Shown: piece after piece, positions 50,007-61,429 of the stretch
How the letters are laid out: every line of letters starts with the position of its first letter
Position numbering within the stretch: the stretch's first letter is position 1
The notes under the pieces: generated by a model
Seen by the model: the letters and a program-made list of their open reading frames with translations, nothing else
What the model was told of the DNA's origin: nothing
Database searches by the model: none
Position numbers and translations under genes: made by a program
NCBI GenBank assembly: GCA_022828595.1
Contig: JAKGHH010000002.1
Span: forward strand, 45,354,222 to 45,418,221
Length of the DNA stretch: 64,000 nt
DNA from: Nelumbo lutea
Lineage: Eukaryota > Streptophyta > Magnoliopsida > Proteales > Nelumbonaceae
Reading direction: 5' to 3'

Positions 50007-50874
50007 ATGATGGAGCCTAATTATGGTAGAATGATTAGTTTGAATGGCACCAATTACCACAAGTGGAGAGGAAAAATGAATGATCTACTATTTGTGAAAA
50101 AATTTACTTTTACCAGTTTTTTCTACTCAAAAACCTGAAAATAAATCTGATGAAGAATGGGCTTTTGAGCATGAGATGGTTTGTGGCTTTATTCGACAAT
50201 GGGTAGATGATAATGTTTTGAATCATATTGCTAATTATTCACATGCCAGAACCTTGTGGGATAAGCTTGAGACTTTGTATACCTCTAAATCTAGGAACAA
50301 TAAATTATTTCTGTTGAAACAGACTATGAATTTGAGGTACAAGGAAGGTACTCCTATTTCTGATCACATAAGTGAATTTCAGGGGTGCTTTGATCAATTG
50401 TCCGACATGGGTATAAAATTTGAAGGTGAAATTTTGGGACTTTGGTTGCTTAATACTCTACCTGACTCTTGGAAAAATTTGCACGTGACTTTGTCCAGTT
50501 CTGCTCCTGGTGGTGTAGTAACCTTGGAATATGTAAAAGCTGTTGTTTTGAATGAAGAAGTCAGACGACGAACTCAGCAAGCATCCTCTTCTCAATCAGA
50601 GGTTTTGATTACTGAAAACAGGGGGAGAAGCAATAATAGAGACCGAGGACAAGGTAACAGAGGTAAAAGTAAGGCTAGAAGCAAATCAAGGTCTAAGTAC
50701 AAAAACCTTGAATTCAAGGAAACTTTGGGTTTATGTCTTGAAGAGTAAAGACCAGGTACTTGGTGTCTTTAAGCAGTTTCAGGCTTCTATTGAAAGGGAA
50801 ACATGGAAGAATCTGAAATGTATTCGCACTGATAATGGTGGTGAATATTATGGACCATTTGATGAGTACTGCAG
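50007..50874 (+). pseudogene. Copia gag and partial integrase (internally deleted)
   Basis: Gag begins MMEPNYGRMISLNGTNYHKW. A one-base frameshift near 50097 is followed by EEWAFEHEMVCGFIRQWVDD, ARTLWDKLETLYTSKSRNNK, LKQTMNLRYKEGTPISDHIS and LLNTLPDSWKNL, typical Copia Gag, ending in an Arg/Ser-rich tail. Near 50708 it jumps directly into the integrase core (SRKLWVYVLKSKDQVLGVFK, CIRTDNGGEYYGPFDEYC), so zinc knuckle, protease and pre-integrase are deleted. At about 50874 it stops and Gypsy sequence begins. Confidence 0.88.
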
Positions 50875-50875
50875 G

Positions 50876-52039
50876 CAGCAGGTGCAGCGCCAGGTGGCCA
50901 AATACGTCATAATAGATGAACGGTTATACTGACGGTCGTACACGCTCCCCTATTTGCGTTGCCTGCGACCTACCGAAGCCGAGTTCGTACTCCGCAACAC
51001 TCATGAAGGCCTGTGCGGCGGACACTTGGGGGGCAGAGCACTTGCCCAAAAGGCACTTCGACAAGGATACTACTGGCCAACGATGAAGGCAGAATCTGTC
51101 GAGCTCGTCAGAAAATGCGACAAGTGTCAGAAGCACGCTAACATCCACCATCAACCTGCCTCCAACCTCAAATACCTCGCCAGCCCGTGGCCCTTTGCAC
51201 AATGGGGCATTGACCTCCTAGGGCCATTCCCACCAGCAACAGGTAGAAGAAAATTCTTAGTTGTTGTAGTAGATTACTTTACGAAGTGGATAGAAGCCGA
51301 ACCTCTAGCAACTGTTACAGATCAAAACATACAGAACTTCTTTAGGAAGAACATAGTATGTCGGTTCGGGTTACCTCGGGTACTAATCTCCGACAACGGC
51401 AAACAGTTCGAAGATATCAAGTTCCAAGAGTGGTGCCAGAACATGGGGATTCGGCAAAATTTCACGTCAGTCGCGCACCCGCAGGCAAACGGTCAGACTG
51501 AAGTAATGAACAGAGCCATCTTGCGCAGACTGAAAGCACATCTGGATCGAGCTAAGGGATTGTGGGCCGAAGAGCTACCAAGTGTCTTATGGGCTCACCG
51601 AACTACCGAAAAAGCAGCCACGGGAGAAACCCCCTTCAACCTCACCTACGGTACTGAAGCAGTGATCCCAGCGGAAATCGAAATACCAACGTTGCGATTA
51701 GAAACATACGACGATCGAACGAACGGAGACGAGTTACGTACCAACCTCGACCTACTGGACGAGGTAAGGGACCTCGCGCACATCCGAACAGCGGCATACC
51801 AGCAGCAGGTAGCTCGCTACTACAATAGCAGAGTGAAACAACGAAGCTTCCGAGTCGGCGACCTGGTCCTTCGTAAGATTATGGTGCCCGAACCCGACAT
51901 GGGCAAGCTTGGACCTAATTGGGAAGGGCCCTATAAAGTGAAAAGAGCGCTCGGGGGCGCATACAAACTCGAAACCTTGGAAGGCAAACGAGTACCTCGA
52001 GCGTGGAACATCGTGAACTTAAGGCGATACTACCTATAA
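50876..52039 (+). CDS. Tat-type Gypsy integrase (intact 3' part of pol)
   Basis: After one stop near 50932 an uninterrupted 361-codon frame (50954-52039) starts in the H2C2 zinc domain (HEGLCGGHLGG, CDKCQKHAN). The DDE core follows: WGIDLLGPFPPATG, LVVVVDYFTKWIEAEPLATV, FGLPRVLISDNGKQFED and HPQANGQTEVMNRAI, giving Asp, Asp and Glu in place. The C-terminal part (RVGDLVLRKIMVPEPDMGKL, NWEGPYKV) ends NLRRYYL, the normal end of this pol. Upstream RT/RNase H are missing, so the product would be an orphan. It is a near full-length reference for the decayed copy at 61430-62056 and 63591-63864. Confidence 0.92.
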
Positions 52040-52296
52040 ACCACCAAGCGAAGTGGACGAAATCAAGCCCTATGTGCCACGAGGCAAGCCAAGAGGAACT
52101 TCGGCGAAGACAAACAAAGAAGAGCATATTATCAACTCGGCAAAAAATCAGTTCGCGGCATAAAAGATCACAGAAATTTAATAACCCGGACAGTGGCAGA
52201 CAAAGAAATAGTTCGGGAAAGATGAGCAATGGGAAAAAGACATTCCATTGCAAGAAACAGTACATTGACAAAAAAAAAATAATAAATAAATAAATT
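52040..52296. other. pol to accessory-ORF spacer of the Tat element
   Basis: Short A-rich sequence between the plus-strand pol stop and the convergent minus-strand accessory ORF stop at 52297. No gene. Confidence 0.6.
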
Positions 52297-54323
52297 TTAC
52301 ATGTCCGGAGCCACTTCTTCGCCATCGGAAGGTACTTCAACAACACCCGAAGGCCCTGCCCCTCCTTCAGAGTCCGGCTCGCCATCGGCAGCATTGGCCA
52401 TCTCTTGAGTTATACGCGAAGTGGTTATGGCACTTACATCGAGGTTGGGGTACGTATTCCGGATCATCCACCGGCTCAACTTGAACCCCCTCCTGTAAGA
52501 GTCCACCATCAGATCGTCAAAACGCGGAGAGGCAATGTAATCTTCAACTGCCTTCTTCTTGGTGTCTTCAATGCCTTGGGAAAAAATCTGTGTTCTTTCC
52601 CTGATGTCCTCTTGAAGATATTCGACTTGATGCTGCAAATCCAACTTCAAGTCCGCCATATGCTTGACAACTACCCCCATGGCCTCGGCATCACGCTGAG
52701 ACCTCGCCTGTTTGGCCATCGCGACGCGAGCAGCCTCTTCAGCAACATAAGCAGCCACCTTAGCAGCCCGGGTATTTGCCTCTGCGGCACGGAAGGTTTC
52801 TTCAGCAGCATGAGCGGCAGCCTCAGCAGCTCGCGCCTGTCACGAGCTCCTCTCCACTTGGGCCGCCAAGGCATGAATTGAAGAATTCACCTACCAAAAG
52901 AAACAAGTGAGCAAATGGCAGTAGAAGCAACAAAATAAAAAAAGAAGACAGAATCTAAGTTACCACCATGGCATGTGTTACGGCGCGGCAAGCGACCTGA
53001 TTCAAGGGAAGATCGGTCCACGCCGCGACCTCCTCAGGGAAAGTAGCGTCCCTACTCTTCTAAAGAGCGTAGTTCGGCCTCAACACGCTCCTAAACTCCC
53101 CTTGAGCTCCCGAGCCTGAGAGCCCAGCCCGCGTATGAGCAGACCCGGAGTGAGCAGGAGCACTTGAGTACGCAGGAGCGCCCGTATGAGTGGTCTCAGC
53201 GTAAGGCACCCCGGCATTTTTGTGCACCGGTGGAGTCACTTCGGGCTCCCTGGGCAGATCCTCCGGCGTATGGTCTGGGGCTTGGGGCTCCTCACCCAGG
53301 GGCAGCTCGTTTGAGTTCGCTTGGCGACCCGCTTCCTCCTCTTCATACCTTGGAACAAACGCCCCCCACGAGTTCTCTCCGCGTCCATCACACATGCAGA
53401 AACGAGTTCGACATCAGAAAAAACGAAAAGAACAGAGCAAGCAAGAACCACATAGCTAGAAACCTACCCGAACTCAATCCGGCTACAATAAGCTTGGCCT
53501 CCGTTAAGTAGTGGTGGCACTTTAAGCCTTGCCGCGCCCATTGTCAGAGGCCCTTGACCGTCTCTTTATCGAGAGTCACGCCTAAGTCGGGAGCGGCCTC
53601 ACCCCACCCCGTCTGAAAAGGCCATCCTTGTGCACTTCACGCGCCAAAGTAGTCCCGCTTCCACGCCGGGACCTTGTTAGGAAGATCGTGCAAAAGCTTA
53701 AAACCCTGGCGAGGAGTAAGGTAATACACCCGTCTCCCCTCAGGAAGAGGACCCGCCTGTCTCTTGAGCATCAAGATAGAGGAGAATATCTCTAGGTCCA
53801 AGGGGAAGTTCTGCTCGCAAAAAAGGGAAACTGTCCCCACCAGGTTCCGAATAGAGTTCGGATGAATCTGGCCAATGGTGACACCGAAGTGGTTTATGAC
53901 TTCGACGAGAAGGGGATGGAAAGGAAGTCGCAACCCTGCAGCGAGTTGCTCTCGAAAAATCACGATCTCGTCAGGACCGTGTTCCCAAGAAAAGCTACCC
54001 GAAGGAATGAAATATGTGTACCCCCCAGGAAGATTGTAGGACAGAAGTATGGATTGAAGCCCCTCAGGCGTCATGGTCGAAGGACCAAACCTGTCTAGCA
54101 TCCGACCTCGGCGGGAGGTAGACGCCAAATTGCCCGAAGCGACTCGGCCCACTGGTTCATAGTCCTCAAGCTCCACCTCAGGATCACTGAGGCAGTCTGG
54201 GGACACGACTGGGTTGGTGGAACCTACGTCGGCCCTACTCGAAGAATCGTCTGAGCTATCAAAGCTAAACATTGCGGAAAAGATAGATTCAAGAAAGTAC
54301 TCACCAGAAAGTTTGAAGAACAA
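52297..54323 (-). pseudogene. antisense accessory ORF of the Tat-type Gypsy
   Basis: Three minus-strand coding blocks. Block 54323-53637 holds [76 protein letters not shown] and [15 protein letters not shown], then continues with lesions. Block 53395-53060 is Pro/Glu-rich. Block 52758-52297 is a coiled coil plus [40 protein letters not shown] and an acidic end EVPSDGEEVAPDM. The gaps could be introns or decay. It is convergent to pol and lies just before the PPT/3' LTR, like the antisense ORF of Grande/RIRE2-type elements. A homologous copy is at 25445-27331. Function unknown. Confidence 0.8.
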
Positions 54324-54918
54324 GCCAAAGAACTGTGAAGACTGTATAACCAGCCTTGACGCGAGCTGGAAAAGACTTGGTAGCGAGTTGAAAGGTTGGA
54401 CGCAAACTCAGTAGACAAACCGCAGAAGTGACAAACCAACCGGGGTCCCCCACTATTTATAGCTACAGTAACCAAGAATCGACCGTGCAGACCGAAGACG
54501 ATCCGATGGCCCACGTTCTTACCGACCGCACAACCCTTAAGGTCGAGACGTGATTGGCGCACATCTTTCCGAAAAAAGCGAAACGTCAGCGCACGTCTTT
54601 TTGAAACCGGCCTCACTTTGACACGCGTCTTTTCCGAAACTGACGCGCCACACGTCTCTCCGACAGTCGCCTGCACACGTACAGCAGTGGCACGCTTTTG
54701 AAATGACCCGCTGCCATGTCCCAGCGGCGCGAATTGGTTTGAAATTTAAAACGCGTAGTCACAACCACCAGCGTTCTTGAGCAAGCACGTTTTCAGCCTT
54801 CTCGGAAACCGAAAGAAACCTAGCAAAAGCATCTCGTGCAGTGAAGGTTCGAAGGACGGGACAAATCCACCTGCTACCTCGCAAAAACTCCCCGCACCAT
54901 GGCAAGACCCCCGACGCA
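54324..54918. other. region between accessory ORF and PPT
   Basis: Homologous by position and motif (acgtctt...gaaa repeats) to 24830-25440 of the intron-1 element. Likely holds the promoter of the antisense ORF; no certain element seen. Confidence 0.5.
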
Positions 54919-54934
54919 AGGAGTGGGGGGCAAT
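54919..54934 (+). other. polypurine tract of Tat element
   Basis: aggagtggggggcaat directly precedes the LTR start tgatgaagg. The same sequence, complemented, flanks the intron-1 LTR. Confidence 0.85.
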
Positions 54935-55876
54935 TGATGAAGGAAGATTTGGCCCGACCTCTCTATTACGTGACACGTGGTAGGAACAACAGCTCGGCAA
55001 AAGGGGCCAAGCCTAGGCGGGAACAAGGGCACTAGCGGAGAGCTCCCTACCGGGGGCCCGAACTAACCCACCTTGTAACAGCTCGAGACACACTTCGCCG
55101 AACTGACCCACCTTGTAACAGCTCGGGATACACTTCGCCGAACTGACCCACCTTGTAACAGCTCGGGATACACTTCGCCGAACTGACCCCTTGCAACAGC
55201 TCGGGACACACTTCGCCGAACTGACCCTTGTAACAGCTCGGGACACACTTCGCCGAACTGACCCACCTTGTAACAGCTCGGGATACACTTCGCCGAACTG
55301 ACCCACCTTGTAACAGCTCGGGATACACTTCGCCGAACTGACCTGCCCTATAGATACCTCCGAGCTCAAGACCGCCTCGCTCAGCACTTCACATCACTTG
55401 GCACCAAAACCAAACAAGTCGTACCACGCCTGACACTAAGGAAGTTCGTGCCCAAGGGCGTCGCGCCTGACTGACTTGGGATCTGACGTTTGGCGGTAGC
55501 ACCCTAAACGGCCACCTGCCACCGCCACTGACACCGCCATCTCCAGTTAGATGACGGTTAGGCAGTGACGGTTCTGTCTCAGCAGAAAGGACGACGACCA
55601 AATTGACAAGCACAAGGGTAATCATACTTGACCTGACAAGAGCCCCGGGACGAGTGCACGAAGTGACTATAAGAGCCCCTGCCCCCGACAACGGAGGTAT
55701 GCAAACTTTGCGCTATCTGGTATTACCTTGCTTTTGAAGGATTCTAACTTGAGATTCGGAGCCTCTACACCGAGTTCCCCCCGGAGTTTTTCCATCTCCT
55801 CCGTTTCAGGTTCCCTACTACCTTATTCGGAAGCAAGGCAGCGGACAGCTAAGACCGGCCGAATCGCGCTCCATCA
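54935..55876 (+). repeat. 3' LTR of the Tat-type element
   Basis: Begins tgatgaaggaagatttggcc and ends ggccgaatcgcgctccatca, matching both ends of the intron-1 LTR (23943-24795 in complement). The centre differs by having a different tandem array. It directly abuts NPF exon sequence at 55877. Confidence 0.85.
55059..55343 (+). repeat. tandem array of about seven 35-40-bp units inside the LTR
   Basis: The unit acttcgccgaactgacccac / cttgtaacagctcgggatac recurs about seven times with small length differences. This creates overlapping spurious frames on the minus strand. Confidence 0.9.
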
Positions 55877-56979
55877 TCCACCATTCAGAAGAAGAAGGTT
55901 GTAGTCTCAAGCCAGACCCAGGATTACTATTACGGACATGGTGACCTTACAAATCTGACATACCCACCTCCAACTCCAAGCTTCAAGTAAAATGAAATAA
56001 TCCCTCTAGCTAAATTTTTACTGTACTACTTTCACATTCATGCATGGTTGGGTTTGGTAGAGAAACGCTTGTGTTGGTCATCAATATAAATTGGTTTTGA
56101 GCCTTTGTCCTCTTTAGAGACACTCTCTTCACTAAAGAGGCTATAAATTAGTCCGTACTCTACAATATGTGCAGGTTCCTAAACCGTGCAGCGCTGAAAA
56201 GTGAAGAAGACATCAGAGTAGACGGCTCAGCTGCAAATCAATGGAGACTGTGCACAGTGCAGGAAGTAGAGGACCTAAAAGCCCTAATCGGAATTTCTCC
56301 ATTGTGGTCGACAGGCATCTTCGTAAGTGTCCCAATAGGGATCCTAACCAGCCTAATCATCCTTGAAGCTCTAAGAATGGACCGTCACGTCGGGCCACAC
56401 TTCAAAATCCCAGCTGGTTCATTCCTCGTCTTTCTTCTCATCTCCACAGCCCTCTCTCTATGCTTCATGGATCGCTTCTTTTATCCAACGTGGCTCAAGT
56501 TGACACGTCGAACTATGACACCACTTCAGCGAGTAGGAATTGGCCAAATCCTCAACATCACCGCCATGGCAGCGTCAGCCCTAGTCGAGTCCAGGCGACT
56601 CCATGTGGCCCGATCACACCACCTTGACGACCAACCCGGATCAATCGTGCCCATTTCTGCGCTGTGGCTCGTGGCACCGCTCGCCTAGGTTGGAGCCGGC
56701 GAGGCGTTCCACTTCCCAGGACAAGTAGAGCTGTATTACCAAGAATTTCCGGCCAGTTTGCGCAGTACGGCCACAGCCATGGTCTCATTGCTTGCCGCAG
56801 TTGGGTTTTATCTGAGCACTGCAGTGACCGATTTGACTCGGAGAGTCACTGGGTGGTTGCCTGATGATATCAATCACGGGAGACTAGATAAAGTTTTCTG
56901 GATGCTGGTTGTGGTAGGAGCGATTAACTTCGTCTACTATCTAATCTGTGCAAAGCTGTACAAATATCAGAAACGTTGA
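55877..56979 (+). pseudogene. NRT1/PTR family (NPF2-like) transporter, 5'-truncated pseudogene
   Basis: Two exons remain: 55877-55986 (KKKVVVSSQTQDYYYGHGDL, PPPTPSF) and 56175-56979 (KFLNRAAL with GSAANQWRLCTVQEVEDLKA, SLIILEALRMDRHVGPHFKI, DRFFYPTWLKL, RTMTPLQRVGIGQILNITAM, GEAFHFPGQVELYYQEFPAS and C-terminal KLYKYQKR). The GT-AG junction restores Phe-Lys-Phe-Leu-Asn in frame. An in-frame TAG at 56686-56688 (LAPLA*VGAGEAF) is the only stop in the last exon. The 5' two thirds of the gene is absent: Tat LTR sequence starts at the preceding base. Family members move nitrate, peptides or glucosinolates across membranes with 12 TM helices; only about the last five would remain. Confidence 0.85.
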
Positions 56980-57440
56980 GAAGGTCGATCGGTTTCACCG
57001 TCACTTATTCAAGCTCAGACAACTCCACTTGATTTTTCTTTTGCGTTTACGTACTCCTTCATTTCCTTTAATTTTGTGTGTTAATTTAACCGAGTATATA
57101 TTTGTCTCACTGTCTCTGTTCTAGTGTTCTGTGGGAAAGGGCCGGCCGCCTGGATATAAAATTAGATCTTAATTTGTTTATAATGTTTGTTGTTTAATTG
57201 GAATATTGATCATGAGGGATGATGGTTTTAACTTTTATGTATTTTGGATTTGACGATCATCAATCGATTTGTTTTCTTTTCTTGATGCATTTAGGGTTCC
57301 ATTTATTTTGATTGGATGCATGCATGGGAGTGCAAATGGTGTTATACCAAAGAGAATAAAGATGGTAGTTGTTTTATTTGGGAGAAGTGAAATAATGAGT
57401 AAAATGATGCAACTCCTAAGTTTGGCCAAAGATTATCTCC
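56980..57440 (+). other. 3' flank of the NPF pseudogene
   Basis: AT-rich, no gene. Ends at the junction with Gypsy gag sequence near 57440, where no LTR is present. Confidence 0.5.
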
Positions 57441-58270
57441 ACCAAGAAGCAGAGATGCCACCGCCGAGCTCGCCGAGTTCGTCGATCTATCACCCGCGAT
57501 TTACCGAAGTTCATGGGCAAAGAAGAGGTAAGCTCAGACAAAGTCAAAGCCCCCCTCCTCTTGGTTCCATCCCCCCTGTCTTCCGAACTCCTGGCAGTCC
57601 CGATGCCCAAAGACTTCAAGCTCCCCCCTCTTGACAAGTATGACGGGTCGTTTGACCCAAATGATCACGTAGATGCCTTTCAGTCACAGATGCACCTGGC
57701 GCGAGCTAGTGAGTCGTGCATGTGCGTGGCCTTCTCCACTACTTTTAGGGGAGCAGCTCGTACGTAGTACCGGAACTTGGCACCCAGATCGATAAGAAGT
57801 TGGGCGCAGTTCGCACAAACCTTCACGTCCTACTTCGTTACTAGCAAGCGGTGTCCGCGAACTGAAGAAAGTCTCCTCAACATAGTACAGAGAGAGGGAG
57901 AATCCATCCAAAGCTATATCAAGCGGTTCAACGATGCCTATATGTAGATATCGCACCTGGACCCCACCGTACGCCTTGCAACAGCTAAGAAGGGCGCGAC
58001 ACACAAAGAGTTTAAATGGCACATGGTCGTCAACCAACCAGCGACCATAACCGAGCTCCTGAAGCTTGCTGATAGGTTCATAGCCACCAAAGAGGAGATA
58101 AACCAAAAGGGTGAGGGCGCGCCTAAAAAAAGAAAGAGAGAAGGAGAGCTCTCCCGTCAAGGAGACAACCGAAAGAAAAAGGACAGCTCGGGGGGCAAGG
58201 CCGGGTTAATTATTCCGTCCTCCTGTAGCGGACCGAGCCGATTACACCCCACTGAATACGAAGAGGGCTG
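57441..58270 (+). pseudogene. Tat-type Gypsy gag, decayed
   Basis: Coding in several frames: PMPKDFKLPPLDKYDGSFDP, NDHVDAFQSQMHL, then YRNLAPRSIRSWAQFAQTFT, NIVQREGESIQSYIKRFNDA, ATITELLKLADRFIATKEEI and a Lys-rich tail. Stops such as DAYM* (TAG for CAG) and frame changes break it. The left edge has no LTR, so the element is 5'-truncated. Confidence 0.85.
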
Positions 58271-58278
58271 AAATCCTT

Positions 58279-59230
58279 ATGGCGATCAAGGACGCCTCGT
58301 ACGTGAAGTGGCCACCCCGTCTGAGGGGGAATCCCAATGAAAGAAATAAGAATCTGTATTGCAGTTTTTACAAAAATCACGGTCACAATACCGAGAGTTG
58401 TAAAAGCCTTCGCGATGAGATAAAGGAGCTCATCCGTCGCAGGTATCTAAGAAACTTTGTACATAATAATAATAATAGTAGTAAAACAGGTTGGCAAGGG
58501 GAGCACGGTAAGGATGCTCCCGAGTCCAGCAGCAGGCCGGTCGAACAGCCGAACAGCCAAACAGTCTGGGGAACCATCCACATGATAGTGGAAGGTTCTA
58601 TCGTCGCAAGTTGCACTTCAGCAGCAGCTTGGACTTCGGTTCATGAAGCCACTCGGGAGGAGCAAAACCCCCCAAAGCGGCCGAGGATAGAAGAGCCAAT
58701 TTTCTTCATAGAAGATGATGTGCGAGGAGTCCACTACCCCCACGACGACGCACTCGTAATAAAGCTAAGAATCAACGACTTTGAGGTCAGGTGTGTACTC
58801 GCCGACTCAGGCAGCTCAGCCGACATCCTCTTCAAAGCTGCGTTTGACCAGCTCTAGTTACAGAGAAGTGACTTGAAGCTCGCAGACACTCCTTTGGTAG
58901 TTTTCAACAGAGAAGAAGTCCGGCCCCTTGGGAAAATAATAGTACCTGTGGAAGTTGGCACATGGCCTTGTGTGATCAGATTCAAGCACGACTTCTTGGT
59001 GGTCTCGACCCCCTCCCCTTACAATGCCATAGTAGGTCGACCGATCACCCATGTCCTACGGGCGGTGGTCTCCACCTACCATCTAGCTATGAAATTCCCT
59101 ATAGATTTCGATGTGGGGGTAGCGCGGGGCGACCAGCTCAAGTCTCGCAAGTGCTATGTTGCCGCCCTAAAGGGAAAAACCAAGGTAGCCAACGACCCTG
59201 AATTGGAGCGACCTACGGAGCAAGGCGAAG
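58279..59230 (+). pseudogene. Tat gag knuckle and aspartic protease
   Basis: CSFYKNHGHNTESCKSLRDE is the nucleocapsid zinc knuckle (CxxxxxxGHxxxxC). FEVRCVLADSGSSADILFKA carries the aspartic protease DSGSSADIL site with its Asp intact. One in-frame TAG at 58855 follows FDQL. Downstream RPLGKIIVPVEVGTWPCVIR and PYNAIVGRPITHVLRAVVST are the usual protease C-terminal half. Confidence 0.88.
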
Positions 59231-59399
59231 AACGAGCCACACCCACAGAAGAGACCGTCACAGTCCCTACCTTAGCGGTAAACCCAGCTCGGATGCTTCA
59301 AATTGGCACTTCCGTCTCGGAACCTTTACAATCCGAACCGGTAAGCTTCTTACTTCAAAATTTAGATATTTTTGCATGGTCCCCGGTAGAGATGCCTAG

Positions 59400-60720
59400 T
59401 ATAGACCCCAAACTCATAACTCACAAGCTGAATACTGATCCTGTAGTTAGGCCCGTTAGACAGAAGAAACAGAACCTAGCCCAGGAGCAGTGGGAAGCGG
59501 TCGACGAAGAGGTCGAGAAGCTCCTCGCAGCTAACTTCATAAGAGAAGTCCATTACCCGAGCTGGGTAGCCAACCCCGTTTTGGTAAAGAAGGCTAACGG
59601 CAAGTGGCGCATGTGCGTCGACTACACCGACCTAAACCGAGCTTGCCTGAAAGATTGCTTCCCGCTCCCCAAAATTGACCGTTTGGTGGATGCGACCTCA
59701 GGGCATGAGTTGCTGAGTTTCTTAGACGCCTATTCGGGCTATAACCAAATCAAGATGGACCCGGCGAACGAAGAAAAGACTGCCTTCATCACGGAATTCG
59801 GCCTATACTGTTACCCCTTCGGGTTGAAAAATGTAGGGGCAACCTTTCAAAGGCTTGTAAATAAGTTGTTTGCGTCGTTAATCGGCAGGAAGGTAGAATG
59901 CTATGTAGACAACATGGTCGTCAAAACTCAATTCTCACATGAATTAATATAAGATTTGCTTTATGTTTTTTAAATTCTGCGTAAGTTTAATATGAGACTG
60001 AACCCAAACAAGTGTGTGTTTGGTGTGACCTCGGGCAAGTTCCTAGGATACATCGTTAACCGGCGCGGCATCGAAGCCAACCCGGATAAAATTAAGGCCA
60101 TTTTAGATATGAGACCACCCCGGAAGTTGAAGGAGGTTTAGAGGTTGAATGACCGCATAGCCACCCTGAGCCGCTTCATGTCTAAATCGGCGGACCACTA
60201 TCTACCATTCTTTAAGGCAATTAAGAGCAGAGGGTTTGAATGAACCCAAGACTGCCAACTCGCGTTTGACAAGCTCAAGAAATACCTCACTAGTGTGCTG
60301 ACCTTAACTTAGCCCGATGAGGGCGATGTTTTAGAACTGTACCTCTCGGCGAGCGACGAAGTGGTTAGTTCAGTACTAATAAAAGAAGTAGATCGGGTCC
60401 AACGACCCATCTATTATGTTAGTAAAGTATTGCAGGGAGCAGAAACGAGATACCTGGAGATGGAAAAGCTAGCATATGCACTGATAATCGCAGCTCGGAA
60501 GCTCCACCCGTACTTCCAAGCTCATACTATTATCGTCCTCACCGACAAACCTCTAAGGCAAGTGTTGCTTAAACCCGAGGTCTCTAGTCGGTTGACGAAG
60601 TGGGCCGTTGAGCTCAGCGAGTACAACCTCCAGTACAAGCCGCGAACTGCCACTAAGGCTCAAGCTTTAGCAGATTTTATAGCTGAATGTACATTCAGCT
60701 TCAAAGTTCCCAGGCCGGTT
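59400..60720 (+). pseudogene. Tat reverse transcriptase and first RNase H
   Basis: LAANFIREVHYPSWVANPVL, VKKANGKWRMCVDYTDLNRA, KDCFPLPKIDRLVDATSGHE, SFLDAYSGYNQIKMDPANEE, KTAFITEFGLYCYPFGLKNV and KVECYVDNMVVK define Gypsy RT. The catalytic YVDD is YVDN (Asn codon 59911-59913). Stops appear at 59950, 60138, 60241 and 60310. RNase H follows: LYLSASDEVVSSVLIKEVDR, QRPIYYVSKVLQGAETRYLE, LTDKPLRQVLLKPEVSSRLT and WAVELSEYNLQYKPR. Confidence 0.92.
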
Positions 60721-60844
60721 GAGCATGAGGCTCCCAGCTTGGATGAGCCTGAAACTCCCAGGCCTATCGAGTCCGAACCCCGTGAAGTAGCAGCCAGTGT
60801 GGCATCTCTCCTAACTCGGCCAATCGCTAGCTGGGATGAGGAGC

Positions 60845-61215
60845 CCTGGATCCTTCACATAGATGGCTCCTCGAACCAATAGGGCAGCGGAGTCGGAATA
60901 GTTCTACATGGCCCAAGTGGCAAGAAATTGGAATATGCGCTACACTTCGAGTTCGCGACATCTAACAATGAAGCAAAGTACGAGGCATTGATAGCTGGAC
61001 TAGCCCTAGCCAGAGAAGTAAAAGCAAAGCACATTGTTATCTGCAGCAACTCCCAGCTTGTGGTTAACCAGGTCACCAGCAAGTATGAAGCTCGCGAGCC
61101 AACCATGATTGCCTACTTGACCAAGGTTAGAGAGGCCCTGCTCGATTTCCAGTCACACTTCATCAAACAGATCCCTAGGTCGGAGAACGCTGAGACCGAC
61201 GCCATATCCAAGTTA
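60845..61215 (+). pseudogene. second (archaeal-type) RNase H domain of Tat lineage
   Basis: WILHIDGSSNQ, stop, GSGVGIVLHGPSG, FEFATSNNEAKYEALIAGLA, HIVICSNSQLVVNQVTSKYE and RSENAETDAISKLAS form the extra RNase H that marks Tat/Ogre elements. The SDSQLV Asp is Asn here and NQ*GSG contains a CAG/CAA-type stop change. Confidence 0.88.
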
Positions 61216-61429
61216 GCCAGCACTAGCGACATCACCATGAGAACCGTGTACATAGAGGACCTGTCTCAGCCTAGCATTCTCAGGGGGGCAGGGGAGGTCG
61301 CTCCCGTCATTCAAGCAGAGCCGAGCTGGATCGAACCGCTCGCGAGCTTCTTGCTACACGGGACCCTCCCTGTAGATTGCAATGCAGCTAGAAGGGTGCA
61401 GCGCCAGGCAGCCAAATACGTCATGATAG

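Noticed and set aside
55059..55343. Regularly spaced repeats that could suggest a CRISPR array
   Set aside because: Units are contiguous with no unique spacers, lie inside a plant LTR, and the genome is eukaryotic.
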